A stretch of DNA of 8,192 nt, from positions 1-8,192 of the forward strand of contig LKMY01000065.1 in assembly GCA_001564205.1 (NCBI GenBank), in the 5' to 3' direction. The notes under the pieces were generated by a model. The model did not search any database. It saw only the letters and a program-made list of their open reading frames with translations, and had not been told where the DNA came from. This document shows, in pieces, positions 1-6,136 of this stretch. Both the position numbers and the translations under genes were made by a program. This DNA comes from Nanohaloarchaea archaeon PL-Br10_U2g5. Its GTDB lineage: Archaea > Halobacteriota > Halobacteria > Halobacteriales > Haloferacaceae. The first letter of the stretch is position 1. Every line of letters begins with the position of its first letter.

Positions 1-83
1 GCACCCGCGTGTGCCGCTGCCAACTCTGCGCACAGCGTCTCGATTCGGTCCCGGTGGCCGTCGGTGATATCTAGCGTCGGCAT
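1..83 (-). CDS. Partial small protein, N-terminus only (unknown function)
   Basis: The visible part is the first 27 codons; the gene runs off the left edge of the window. It begins MPTLDITDGHRDRIETLCAE and continues as an Ala/Glu-rich helix. The start is well supported: ATG lies 2 nt after the TAA of the zinc-ribbon gene, and an AGGAG Shine-Dalgarno sits 5 nt upstream, inside the end of that gene. The short beta strand followed by a charged helix resembles the start of small haloarchaeal proteins and some antitoxin-like DNA-binding proteins, but too little is visible to name a family. It is almost certainly cotranscribed with the preceding zinc-ribbon gene. Confidence 0.75.
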   Translation of the reverse strand, partial: MPTLDITDGHRDRIETLCAELAAAHAG

Positions 84-85
84 GG

Positions 86-292
86 TTACTCCTGATCCTT
101 CTGAAACCGTGCGAATGCGTCCGCCCAGCTCTCGACGAGCCGTGGCTCTCCCGTGTGATCCGCCTCAACGCCGGCGTAACCGCAGTCCTCGCAGGTGACC
201 GCCGTCGCTCCGGCGAGCGCGTACGTCGATAGCGATGAGCCGCAGCGAGGACACTCGGATGACACGGGTATCACGCGGATGGTGAACGCCAT
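86..292 (-). CDS. Small zinc-ribbon protein, 68 aa
   Basis: This 68-residue acidic protein has two CxxC knuckles, CPRC near residues 14-17 and CEDC near residues 34-37, spaced as in a zinc ribbon that binds one Zn2+. A short Trp- and Phe-containing tail (ESWADAFARF) follows and probably forms a helix. Small single-ribbon proteins of this type are very common in haloarchaea and mostly have no assigned role; nucleic-acid or protein binding is the usual guess. The ATG at 292 is preceded by an AT-rich box centred about 27 bp upstream, which suits a leaderless transcript. Its stop lies 2 nt before the next gene, so the two form an operon. It is divergent from the membrane-protein gene that starts at 346. 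Confidence 0.85.
   Translation of the reverse strand: MAFTIRVIPVSSECPRCGSSLSTYALAGATAVTCEDCGYAGVEADHTGEPRLVESWADAFARFQKDQE
89..93 (-). promoter_or_regulatory. Shine-Dalgarno AGGAG for the left-edge gene
   Basis: AGGAG on the minus strand lies 5 nt before the ATG at 83 and overlaps the last codons and stop of the upstream zinc-ribbon gene. It matches the archaeal 16S 3' end and fits an internal operon gene that cannot be leaderless. It fixes the start of the truncated gene. Confidence 0.7.
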
Positions 293-315
293 CCCTCAAA
301 AACGCTCGGGGTAAC

Positions 316-323
316 AATCATTA
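316..323. promoter_or_regulatory. Shared AT-rich box between divergent genes
   Basis: The only AT-rich stretch in the 53-bp divergent spacer is AATCATTA (TAATGATT on the minus strand). Its centre lies about 27 bp from both start codons (292 minus and 346 plus), which is the distance expected for a haloarchaeal TATA box serving a leaderless transcript. It could work for either gene or both. It is an imperfect match to TTTAWA, so this is inference from position and base composition. Confidence 0.45.
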
Positions 324-345
324 GACTCCGGAGAAATCGTCGAGT

Positions 346-1287
346 ATGAGCGAACCGAACGCGGAGAACCCCCTCATGGGGTACTACCGCCGCTACGTCG
401 GTGACCCCGACCGGACGATCGACGTGTACGCCGGATTCGGGCTCTTTTTCGCCGGGATCGGGCTTGGACTCATGGGTGTCGTCGTCTTCCTCTACAGCGC
501 GACGCTCCCAACGAACACGCTTTCGACGTACGCGGTCCGCCAGGTCGCCGCCGTCGCCGGCGCTGTCGGGCTTCCGGCTCTCTTACTCGGCGTCGTCGTT
601 CTCCTCCCGGTCGATCGGCGGATGCTCTACCTTGCGGGCGTCGGAACCGCGATCACTCTCGTCGGCACCGGGCTGTTCGTCTGGGCGTACCCACAGGACT
701 GGAACGTCGTCTCTCCCCCGGATTACAGCGCGCAGATCGTCGCCGTCTACACCGTCGGACTCGTGGCCGTCATCGCCGCGACCGGCGGCGCACTGGTCGC
801 TCATCGCGTCGAGCAGGCCAGCGTCGCGGCCGGCGCTACCGGAAGTGGCGCTACCGGAAGTGGCGTGGGCGACGGGGCGGCGGCCGGCGCCTCGTCGACA
901 GGCGTCGACGACGAGACGGTGACCGACGCCGACGTTCGCGCCGATATCGAGCGAGAGCTGGAGGACGCGGAGCTGACGTGGGGCGGCGTCGAGCGCGCTG
1001 AGACACGCCGGCTCGAACTCGACACCAGCGCCGTCGACGACGTCGATATCGATCGCGAACAGCTCGCCGGCTCCGCGACGGAGACGCGGACGACCTCCGG
1101 AACCGTCAACGACGCCGTCTCCGAGCTGAAAGGGTTACAGGGCGGAGAAACGAAGACCGCAAGCGGCGAGGGAACCGACGACCAGGCCGCAAAGCTTCGG
1201 GAACTCCGCGAACAGCAGCAGCGGAAGGCCGAAGCGGAGGCGAGTGAAGGCGATTCGATCGTCGGACGGATTAAGGAGTTGTTCTGA
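346..1287 (+). CDS. Four-helix membrane protein with acidic tail; CdpA-like candidate (DUF7139 type)
   Basis: This 313-residue protein has a short cytoplasmic N-terminus (MGYYRRYVGD at 11-20), four hydrophobic segments (about 26-51, 63-89, 92-115 and 128-152), and then about 160 hydrophilic residues. The Arg-containing first and second loops and the tail after the fourth helix suggest both ends are cytoplasmic. The tail contains a Gly/Ser/Ala linker (160-186), an acidic helical stretch (187-240), a Gln/Glu/Arg-rich coil (281-300) and a compact amphipathic end, SIVGRIKELF. No transporter or enzyme motif is seen. The architecture matches what I recall of haloarchaeal proteins annotated DUF7139 or permease, which include CdpA of Haloferax volcanii, a membrane protein of the FtsZ-based division ring. 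That assignment is from memory and not checked. The next gene begins 40 bp downstream with its own promoter. Confidence 0.85.
   Translation: MSEPNAENPLMGYYRRYVGDPDRTIDVYAGFGLFFAGIGLGLMGVVVFLYSATLPTNTLSTYAVRQVAAVAGAVGLPALLLGVVVLLPVDRRMLYLAGVGTAITLVGTGLFVWAYPQDWNVVSPPDYSAQIVAVYTVGLVAVIAATGGALVAHRVEQASVAAGATGSGATGSGVGDGAAAGASSTGVDDETVTDADVRADIERELEDAELTWGGVERAETRRLELDTSAVDDVDIDREQLAGSATETRTTSGTVNDAVSELKGLQGGETKTASGEGTDDQAAKLRELREQQQRKAEAEASEGDSIVGRIKELF
832..865 (+). repeat. 15-bp tandem repeat, about 2.3 copies
   Basis: GGCGCTACCGGAAGT occurs twice in perfect tandem (832-846 and 847-861), followed by a partial third copy GGCG. It is in frame and encodes repeated Gly-Ala-Thr-Gly-Ser in the flexible linker right after the fourth membrane helix. 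Such an array can gain or lose units by slippage without breaking the frame. Confidence 0.9.
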
Positions 1288-1297
1288 TCTCTCCGGC

Positions 1298-1305
1298 TTT
1301 ATATA
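1298..1305 (+). promoter_or_regulatory. TATA box (TTTATATA) for the PHP gene
   Basis: TTTATATA is a near-ideal archaeal TATA box and the clearest promoter in the window. Its centre is about 26-27 bp upstream of the GTG at 1328, the expected distance from box to transcription start. The first transcribed base therefore probably is the start codon, giving a leaderless mRNA. This decides the start of the PHP gene and excludes the in-frame upstream ATG at 1244. Confidence 0.8.
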
Positions 1306-1327
1306 CCTCCGAGCGCTACCCATCCGC

Positions 1328-2206
1328 GTGTCTGGCGTTACCGTCTCCATCGATCTACACGTCCACTCGGACGACAGCTACGACGGTCACGAGCCGATCG
1401 AGCTCATCTTGGAACACGCGGCGGACATCGGGCTTGACGCAGTCGTGATCACCGACCACGACGTGATCGGCGAGTCGAAGCGAGCGGCGGCGATCGCCGA
1501 CGAGTACGGGCTGATCGGCATCCCGGGCGTCGAGGTATCGACCGCCCACGGCCACCTGCTCGCCGCCGGGATTGAGCGGATGCCGCCCCGGCGAAAGTCG
1601 TACGCGGAGACGATCGAGTGGATCCACGAGCACGGCGGCGTCGCGATCGTCCCGCATCCGTTCCAACGCTCGCGTCACGGCGTCCGAGAGCGAAATATTC
1701 CCGTTCCGAACACTGATGACAAGGGTGACGGGGCTGACGACTCCCCCGATTCAGCCGTCGCGAACGACGAGGTCGACGCGGTCGAGGTGTTCAACGCGTG
1801 GCTGTTCACCGGCTATCGCAACCGCCGCGCGCGGCGATTCGCCGCGAAACACGACTATCCGGGCGTCGCCGCCAGCGACGCGCACAACCTGGAGTACGTC
1901 GGTCGCGCGTTTACCGAACTCGAGATCGGGGGCCGCGACTCCGTCTCGGAAGTTACGGCTGACGACGTCCTCGACGCGATCCGCGAGGGGACGACGACCG
2001 TGAACGGCCGGCGCGCACCCGTCCCGATGGCAGCGAAACACTACGTCGTTGCCGCCGCGCGTAAATCCGGCTATTACGCACGGACCGGCGCGAAACGGAG
2101 TGCGACCGGCGCGAAGTGGGCCGTCACCGAGGCGGTCTCATCGGTTCGCGTCGCCGCTTTTCAGGCGATCCACCGTGCCGGCCGAGCGCTCTCGTGGGTG
2201 GTCTGA
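1328..2206 (+). CDS. PHP-domain metal-dependent phosphoesterase, GTG start
   Basis: This 292-residue protein belongs to the PHP (polymerase and histidinol phosphatase) superfamily of TIM-barrel-like hydrolases with a di- or trinuclear metal site. Metal-ligand motifs appear in family order: DLHVHS (H11, H13), ITDHD (D43, H44), GVEVS (E69), H76, PHPF (H110) and ASDAHN (D184, H186). The region from about 178 to 230 resembles the PHP-associated C-terminal segment. Relatives hydrolyse phosphoesters such as nucleoside 3',5'-bisphosphates or oligonucleotides; the substrate here cannot be told. An acidic Asp/Gly-rich insert lies at about 123-148. Beyond residue 235 there is a basic, Ala-rich tail that is not part of the catalytic core. 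GTG at 1328 is chosen because of the TATA box at 1298 and because the PHP fold begins at residue 7. The gene is probably transcribed on its own. Confidence 0.9.
   Translation: MSGVTVSIDLHVHSDDSYDGHEPIELILEHAADIGLDAVVITDHDVIGESKRAAAIADEYGLIGIPGVEVSTAHGHLLAAGIERMPPRRKSYAETIEWIHEHGGVAIVPHPFQRSRHGVRERNIPVPNTDDKGDGADDSPDSAVANDEVDAVEVFNAWLFTGYRNRRARRFAAKHDYPGVAASDAHNLEYVGRAFTELEIGGRDSVSEVTADDVLDAIREGTTTVNGRRAPVPMAAKHYVVAAARKSGYYARTGAKRSATGAKWAVTEAVSSVRVAAFQAIHRAGRALSWVV
2083..2115 (+). repeat. 12-bp direct repeat, 21-bp period, in the PHP tail
   Basis: GACCGGCGCGAA occurs at 2083-2094 and again at 2104-2115. The 21-bp spacing is seven codons, so the reading frame is kept and the tail contains two Thr-Gly-Ala-Lys units seven residues apart. 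It is a small internal duplication within the coding sequence. Confidence 0.75.
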
Positions 2207-2257
2207 ACCTGACGCGGCGACGCACGAATCCACCACCCGGCTTGTCGGAGAGCGGGG

Positions 2258-2262
2258 TTTTT
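2258..2262 (+). promoter_or_regulatory. Possible TATA-like box upstream of moeA1
   Basis: The 81-bp gap after the PHP gene is GC-rich except for GGGTTTTTGC. The T-run is centred about 28 bp upstream of the ATG at 2288, which suits a leaderless promoter for the moeA pair. The match to the consensus is weak. The same T-run could instead help end transcripts from the PHP gene. Confidence 0.4.
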
Positions 2263-2287
2263 GCACGCGGACACGAAACGAACGATC

Positions 2288-3556
2288 ATGAGCCACGACA
2301 GACGCGAAGCCGGCTTCAAACGACGGACGCGGGTCGACGAGGCGTTGGCGACGCTGCTCGACGCGGCCGACGCGCACGGTCGAACCGAGTCGGTCCCGTT
2401 GGCCGACGCCGACGGCCGAGTCCTCGCCGAACCGGTCGACGCGCCCGCCCCCGTTCCGAGCTACGACCGGGCGGCGATGGACGGGTACGCGGTCCGCGCC
2501 GAGGACACGTTCGGCGCGTCCGACCGCTCCCCGGCGGTGTTACGGACGGCGGCGACCGAGGCCGAATCGGTCGCTCCCGGTGAGGCCGCGCGGGTCCACA
2601 CGGGAAGCGCGCTCCCCGAGGGAGCCGACGCGGTTGTCATGATAGAGCAGGTCGAGACGGTCGGTGACGAGGTGGAGACGTTCGACGCGGTTGCGACAGG
2701 CGAGAACGTCGGTGACGCCGGTGAAGACGTCGCCGAGGGTCAGCGACTCTTCGATCGGGGCCATACGCTCCGGCCCTCCGATCTGGGGCTCTTGAAATCC
2801 GTCGGACTCGATGCAGTCTCCGCCTTTGAGCCCCCGACCGTCGCGGTGATACCGACCGGCGAGGAGCTTGTACAGGCCGATCCCGGTCCCGGAGAAGTAA
2901 TCGAGACGAACGGGTTGACCGTCTCACGGCAGGTTGAGCGGTGGGGCGGGACGGCTCTGTACCGCGACGTGGTCACCGACGACGAGGCGGCGTTGACGGC
3001 CGCGATCGAGACCGAACTCGATGCCGACATCGTCGTCACCACCGGAGGCTCCTCTGTCGGCCAGCGGGACCTTCTTCCCGAGGTAGTCGACCAGCTCGGA
3101 TCGGTCCTCGTTCACGGCGTCGCGCTCAAGCCGGGCCACCCCGTCTGTCTCGGGGAGGCTTCGGGAACGCCGATCGTCTCGCTACCCGGCTATCCCGTCG
3201 CGTGTATCGTTAACGCCGCACAGTTCCTCCGACCGCTTCAAAAGCGGGTCGGCGGGACCACCGCAGAGCCGTTCCCGACACGCCGTGCCATCCTCGACCG
3301 GAAAGTGGCGAGCGAACCCGGGACCAGAACGTTCGCCCGGGTGGCGCTCTCTGCGGCCGACGCGCGTTCCGACGACGATACCGACGTCCCGGGTGTCACC
3401 GACGAGCTCCCGTCTGCGACGCCGACCCGTGCGAGCGGCTCTGGGATCCTGTCGAGCGTCGCGCTCGCCGACGGTTGGGTCGTGGTCCCCGAGCCGAGAG
3501 AGGGACTCGACGCCGGTGAGATCGTCGACGTGGAGCTGTGGGAGGTGACCGAATGA
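2288..3556 (+). CDS. moeA1: Molybdopterin molybdenumtransferase MoeA, single-domain paralogue
   Basis: This 422-residue protein has the length and domain order of standard MoeA/gephyrin-E proteins. The enzyme uses adenylylated molybdopterin and molybdate (or tungstate) to make the metal cofactor in the cytoplasm. Family motifs are complete: MDGYAVR at 64-70, HTGSALPEGADAVVM at 104-118, GEDV at 145-148, PTGEEL at 189-194, the MoCF-fold loop TTGGSSVGQRDLL at 251-263, KPGHP at 281-285 and SLPGYPV at 298-304. The C-terminal beta domain (about 330-420) ends with the usual SGILSSVALADGWVVVP-type strand pair and contains an acidic loop at about 357-374. ATG at 2288 is preferred over an in-frame TTG at 2261 because a T-rich box sits 28 bp upstream. 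The stop overlaps the second moeA start by ATGA, so the two genes form an operon. The numeral is a naming convention only. Confidence 0.95.
   Translation: MSHDRREAGFKRRTRVDEALATLLDAADAHGRTESVPLADADGRVLAEPVDAPAPVPSYDRAAMDGYAVRAEDTFGASDRSPAVLRTAATEAESVAPGEAARVHTGSALPEGADAVVMIEQVETVGDEVETFDAVATGENVGDAGEDVAEGQRLFDRGHTLRPSDLGLLKSVGLDAVSAFEPPTVAVIPTGEELVQADPGPGEVIETNGLTVSRQVERWGGTALYRDVVTDDEAALTAAIETELDADIVVTTGGSSVGQRDLLPEVVDQLGSVLVHGVALKPGHPVCLGEASGTPIVSLPGYPVACIVNAAQFLRPLQKRVGGTTAEPFPTRRAILDRKVASEPGTRTFARVALSAADARSDDDTDVPGVTDELPSATPTRASGSGILSSVALADGWVVVPEPREGLDAGEIVDVELWEVTE
3541..3548 (+). promoter_or_regulatory. Strong Shine-Dalgarno GGAGGTGA for the second moeA
   Basis: GGAGGTGA is a full match to the archaeal anti-Shine-Dalgarno and ends 4 nt before ATG 3553. 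It lies inside the last codons of the first moeA. With the ATGA overlap it indicates coupled translation of the pair, and it rules out the in-frame GTG at 3538. Confidence 0.9.
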
Positions 3557-5574
3557 GCGATCGCAAGGAGTTTCGCGACCTCGCATCTCCCGAGGCGGCT
3601 CACGACGCGATCGCCTCGCTCGATCTCTCGCCGGAGCCGGAGACGGTTCCGTTGGGCGAGGCGCGCGAGCGCGTTCTCGCAGAACGTATCGACGCCGCGA
3701 TCGACGTGCCCGGCTTCGACCGGGCGTCGATGGACGGGTACGCGGTCCGCGCACGCGACACGTTCGGCGCCGACGAAGCCGATCCGGCCAAACTCGATCT
3801 CGTCGGTGCGGTCCACGCGGGAGCGACGCCGTCGGTGACAGTCGACGCCGGAACCTGTGCAGAGATATCCACGGGCGCCGTGATGCCGGACGGCGCCGAC
3901 GCCGTGGTGATGGTCGAGCGAACCGACGAGATCGGAGGGACTGCCGGCGACGATACGCCCGACCGGATCGCGATTCGGACCGCGGTTGCGCCCGGCGATC
4001 ACGTGATGAGCGCAGGCGCGGACATCGCGGCCGGCGCTCGGGCGTTCGGTCCCGGAACACGTCTCACACCCCGCGAGATCGGTCTCTTGTCGGCGCTTGG
4101 CGTCGACCGGGTGCCGGTCGAAGGGAAGCCACGTGTCGGGATCGTCTCGACCGGAGACGAACTGGTGCGGCCCGGCGAGCCCCTCGATTCATCCCGCGGC
4201 GAGATCTACGACGTGAACTCGATGACGATCGCCGCCGGCGTGACGGAGGCGGGCGGGGAGCCAGTCCTCTACCCGCACGCCGGCGACGACTACGCGGAGA
4301 TGGAGCGGCTCCTCCGCCGAGCGGCCGACGAGTGTGACTTGGTGCTCTCGTCGGGGTCGACCTCGGCGAGCGCCGTCGACGTCATCTATCGGGTTATCGA
4401 AGAGCGTGGGGAACTGCTCCTCCACGGTGTCGCCGTCAAGCCCGGTAAGCCGATGCTCGTCGGGCGCCTTGACCGCGGTGGGAGCGAGGCCGAGGACGGC
4501 AGTACCGGCACCGCTACCACTGAGCGCACCGGCGAGTCAGCGTACGTCGGTCTCCCCGGCTACCCGGTGTCGGCGCTCACGATCTTCCGGACCTTCGTCG
4601 CGCCCGCGATCCGCGAGGCGGCCGGCCAGCCGGAGCCCGCGACGGCGACGATCGACGGTCAGATGGCCGTTGGCGAACGATACGGCGAGGGTCGACTTCG
4701 ACTGATGCCGGTCGGCCTGCTCGACCTCGACGAGGCTAACACTGACGACCAGGGGGATCAAGAGCTTCCGCTCGTCTATCCAGTCGACAAGGGGTCGGGC
4801 GCGACGACGAGTCTCGTCGAGGCCGATGGTATCGTCGCCGTCGATCCGGACACCGAGTACCTCGACGAGGGTGAGCGCGTCACCGTCCGACTGTTCTCTC
4901 CGGACGTCCGTCCGCCGACACTGCTTGGCGTCGGCGAAGATGATCCAGCGATGAACCGACTCCTCGACCAGGTGGGGAATCCGCGGTACCTCCCGGTCGG
5001 TTCACGGGAGGGGCTGCGACGGTTACGCGACGGCGTCCCGGATCTCGCGGTGGTCGCCGGACCGACTGACCGGGTGGTCGAAACGGTCGAGCTCGGCGGC
5101 TGGAGCCGCGAATGGGGGCTCGTCGTTCCCGCGGGCAATCCGGACGACGTGAACGGGCTCGGTTCGCTCGTCGACCGCGACCTCCGGTTCATCAACCGCT
5201 CGCCCGACTCCGGGCTCCGGCGGAGCTTCGACGATGCGCTCGACGAACTCGCCGAGGAGCGATCCGAGTCACAGGCCGAGCTCACGGCTCGTATCGGCGG
5301 CTACGGGCTCACGGTGCGCGCGTTCGAGAGTCCGGTACGAAAGGTGTTGGCCGGCGACGCCGACGTGGGTCTCGGACTGCGGGAGACCGCGGAGCGTCTC
5401 GACTGCGGGTTTGTTTCGCTCGGCGAGCAGCCGGTCGCCGTTCGCGCGTCTCCGGCACGGGCCGATCGACGACCCGTTACCGAAGTTGCGGACGCGCTCG
5501 CCGCCCCGGAGGAACTCGATGATCTGCTCGCCGATCTGGCCGGCTACTCGCGGAACAGCCGGAACGATCCCTGA
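3553..5574 (+). CDS. moeA2: MoeA fused to a LysR/PBP-like substrate-binding domain
   Basis: This 673-residue protein has two parts. Residues 1-450 are a MoeA unit: MDGYAVR at 60-66, STGAVMPDGADAVVMVE at 106-122, GADI at 155-158, STGDELV at 199-205, SSGSTSASAVDV at 266-277, KPGKP at 296-300 and GLPGYPVSA at 333-341. Residues about 455-670 resemble the periplasmic-binding-protein-like (LysR substrate-binding type) domain found fused to MoeA in many archaea; marks are GLVVPAGNP at 522-530, FINRSPDSGLRR at 546-557 and a GDADVGLGL segment at 601-609. There is no signal peptide, so it acts in the cytoplasm. The first part is expected to act in molybdenum or tungsten insertion; the second may bind the oxyanion or a related ligand (inference). 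A Gly/Ser/Thr/Glu-rich insert occupies about 306-329. The MoCF loop differs from that of the upstream paralogue. The 3' end overlaps the convergent thioesterase gene by 31 bp. Confidence 0.93.
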   Translation: MSDRKEFRDLASPEAAHDAIASLDLSPEPETVPLGEARERVLAERIDAAIDVPGFDRASMDGYAVRARDTFGADEADPAKLDLVGAVHAGATPSVTVDAGTCAEISTGAVMPDGADAVVMVERTDEIGGTAGDDTPDRIAIRTAVAPGDHVMSAGADIAAGARAFGPGTRLTPREIGLLSALGVDRVPVEGKPRVGIVSTGDELVRPGEPLDSSRGEIYDVNSMTIAAGVTEAGGEPVLYPHAGDDYAEMERLLRRAADECDLVLSSGSTSASAVDVIYRVIEERGELLLHGVAVKPGKPMLVGRLDRGGSEAEDGSTGTATTERTGESAYVGLPGYPVSALTIFRTFVAPAIREAAGQPEPATATIDGQMAVGERYGEGRLRLMPVGLLDLDEANTDDQGDQELPLVYPVDKGSGATTSLVEADGIVAVDPDTEYLDEGERVTVRLFSPDVRPPTLLGVGEDDPAMNRLLDQVGNPRYLPVGSREGLRRLRDGVPDLAVVAGPTDRVVETVELGGWSREWGLVVPAGNPDDVNGLGSLVDRDLRFINRSPDSGLRRSFDDALDELAEERSESQAELTARIGGYGLTVRAFESPVRKVLAGDADVGLGLRETAERLDCGFVSLGEQPVAVRASPARADRRPVTEVADALAAPEELDDLLADLAGYSRNSRNDP

Positions 5575-6005
5575 CCGACTACCACCTCGGCTGTATCACC
5601 GTTAGTCGAGCTGGTGACCCTCATATCGCTGACGCCGATCGAGCCGCCGGACCTGACGACCTCGGCCTCCGCCCGGAGGTCACCGGTCGCCGGACGGAGG
5701 TAGTTGGCGTTGAGGTTCACGGTGGCGACGCCGCCGGCGTACGGGTTTTCGAAGACGGTTCGCTGTGCAACTCCGCCGGCGGTATCGATCAGTGTCGCTG
5801 CGACGCCGCCGTGGATGGTGCCGCCATCCGCGTTCGTCAGCTTGTCGTCGAACGGAATCGAGAGGACGATCCGGCCGCGCTCGACGACGTCGACCGAGGT
5901 GTTCAGCCACGAAAGGTACCCGTGTTCCTCTTCGATGCGCCGCTCGATGATCTCCACCACGTCCGCCGGCAACGGCTCCATCTCCGCGATATCACTCTGG
6001 TCCAT
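5544..6005 (-). CDS. PaaI-family hotdog-fold thioesterase
   Basis: This 153-residue cytoplasmic protein matches the PaaI/YbgC-like hotdog thioesterases, which hydrolyse acyl-CoA or aryl-CoA thioesters as dimers or tetramers. The signature IHGGVAATLIDTAGG lies at 64-78 on the central helix, with H65-G66-G67 and the acidic D74 typical of the PaaI subgroup. It is followed by the strand ATVNLNANYLRPA at 94-106, another family hallmark. N59 begins the loop before the signature, as usual. The natural substrate cannot be told; a link to phenylacetate degradation is not implied. ATG at 6005 is chosen because it gives the normal family length. A TTG at 6071 would add 22 residues rich in Arg and Gly that look unlike the fold. 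The gene overlaps the end of the second moeA tail to tail. Confidence 0.9.
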   Translation of the reverse strand: MDQSDIAEMEPLPADVVEIIERRIEEEHGYLSWLNTSVDVVERGRIVLSIPFDDKLTNADGGTIHGGVAATLIDTAGGVAQRTVFENPYAGGVATVNLNANYLRPATGDLRAEAEVVRSGGSIGVSDMRVTSSTNGDTAEVVVGQGSFRLFRE

Positions 6006-6029
6006 ACGGCTTTCTCTCTGCGGTCCGGC

Positions 6030-6036
6030 TTGTAGC
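6030..6036 (-). promoter_or_regulatory. Possible TATA-like element for the thioesterase gene
   Basis: CTACAAG on the minus strand is centred about 28 bp upstream of ATG 6005, the position of a TATA box for a leaderless transcript. The sequence is a poor match to the consensus. A second candidate, TGATAAGA at 6092-6099, would instead give a leader of roughly 60 nt. Neither can be preferred firmly from sequence. Confidence 0.3.
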
Positions 6037-6088
6037 CCTCGAAACGCGCGACAACCGTCGGGAGGTTGCAATCGATCGCGTACGGACG

Positions 6089-6104
6089 ATCTCTTATCAG
6101 AGAT
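6089..6104 (-). promoter_or_regulatory. Short perfect hairpin with TATA-like TGATAAGA
   Basis: ATCTCT and AGAGAT form a perfect 6-bp inverted repeat around a 4-nt loop. On the minus strand it contains TGATAAGA (6092-6099), an AT-rich block in otherwise GC-rich DNA that could be a TATA box starting RNA near 6069. It could equally be an operator for a small dimeric regulator that covers the promoter. It lies between the M23-like gene and the thioesterase gene. Confidence 0.35.
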
Positions 6105-6136
6105 GCCGCACCATCCGCCTCGTGACCTGACGTGTC

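Noticed and set aside
1244..1327. Upstream ATG start for the PHP gene
   Set aside because: It lies inside the preceding gene, and a TATA box at 1298 places the transcript start at GTG 1328.
2261..2287. TTG start for the first moeA
   Set aside because: It falls on the T-rich promoter-like box; ATG 2288 is correctly spaced from that box and gives the normal protein length.
3538..3552. GTG start for the second moeA
   Set aside because: It would include the Shine-Dalgarno GGAGGTGA as coding sequence; ATG 3553 is ideally spaced from it.
3182..4060. 292-codon open frame on the minus strand, across the moeA junction
   Set aside because: It is antisense to two well-supported moeA genes and encodes an Arg/Ser/Pro-rich protein typical of a shadow frame in GC-rich haloarchaeal DNA.
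4776..5285. 169-codon open frame on the minus strand
   Set aside because: Ser/Arg-rich shadow of the binding domain of the second MoeA.
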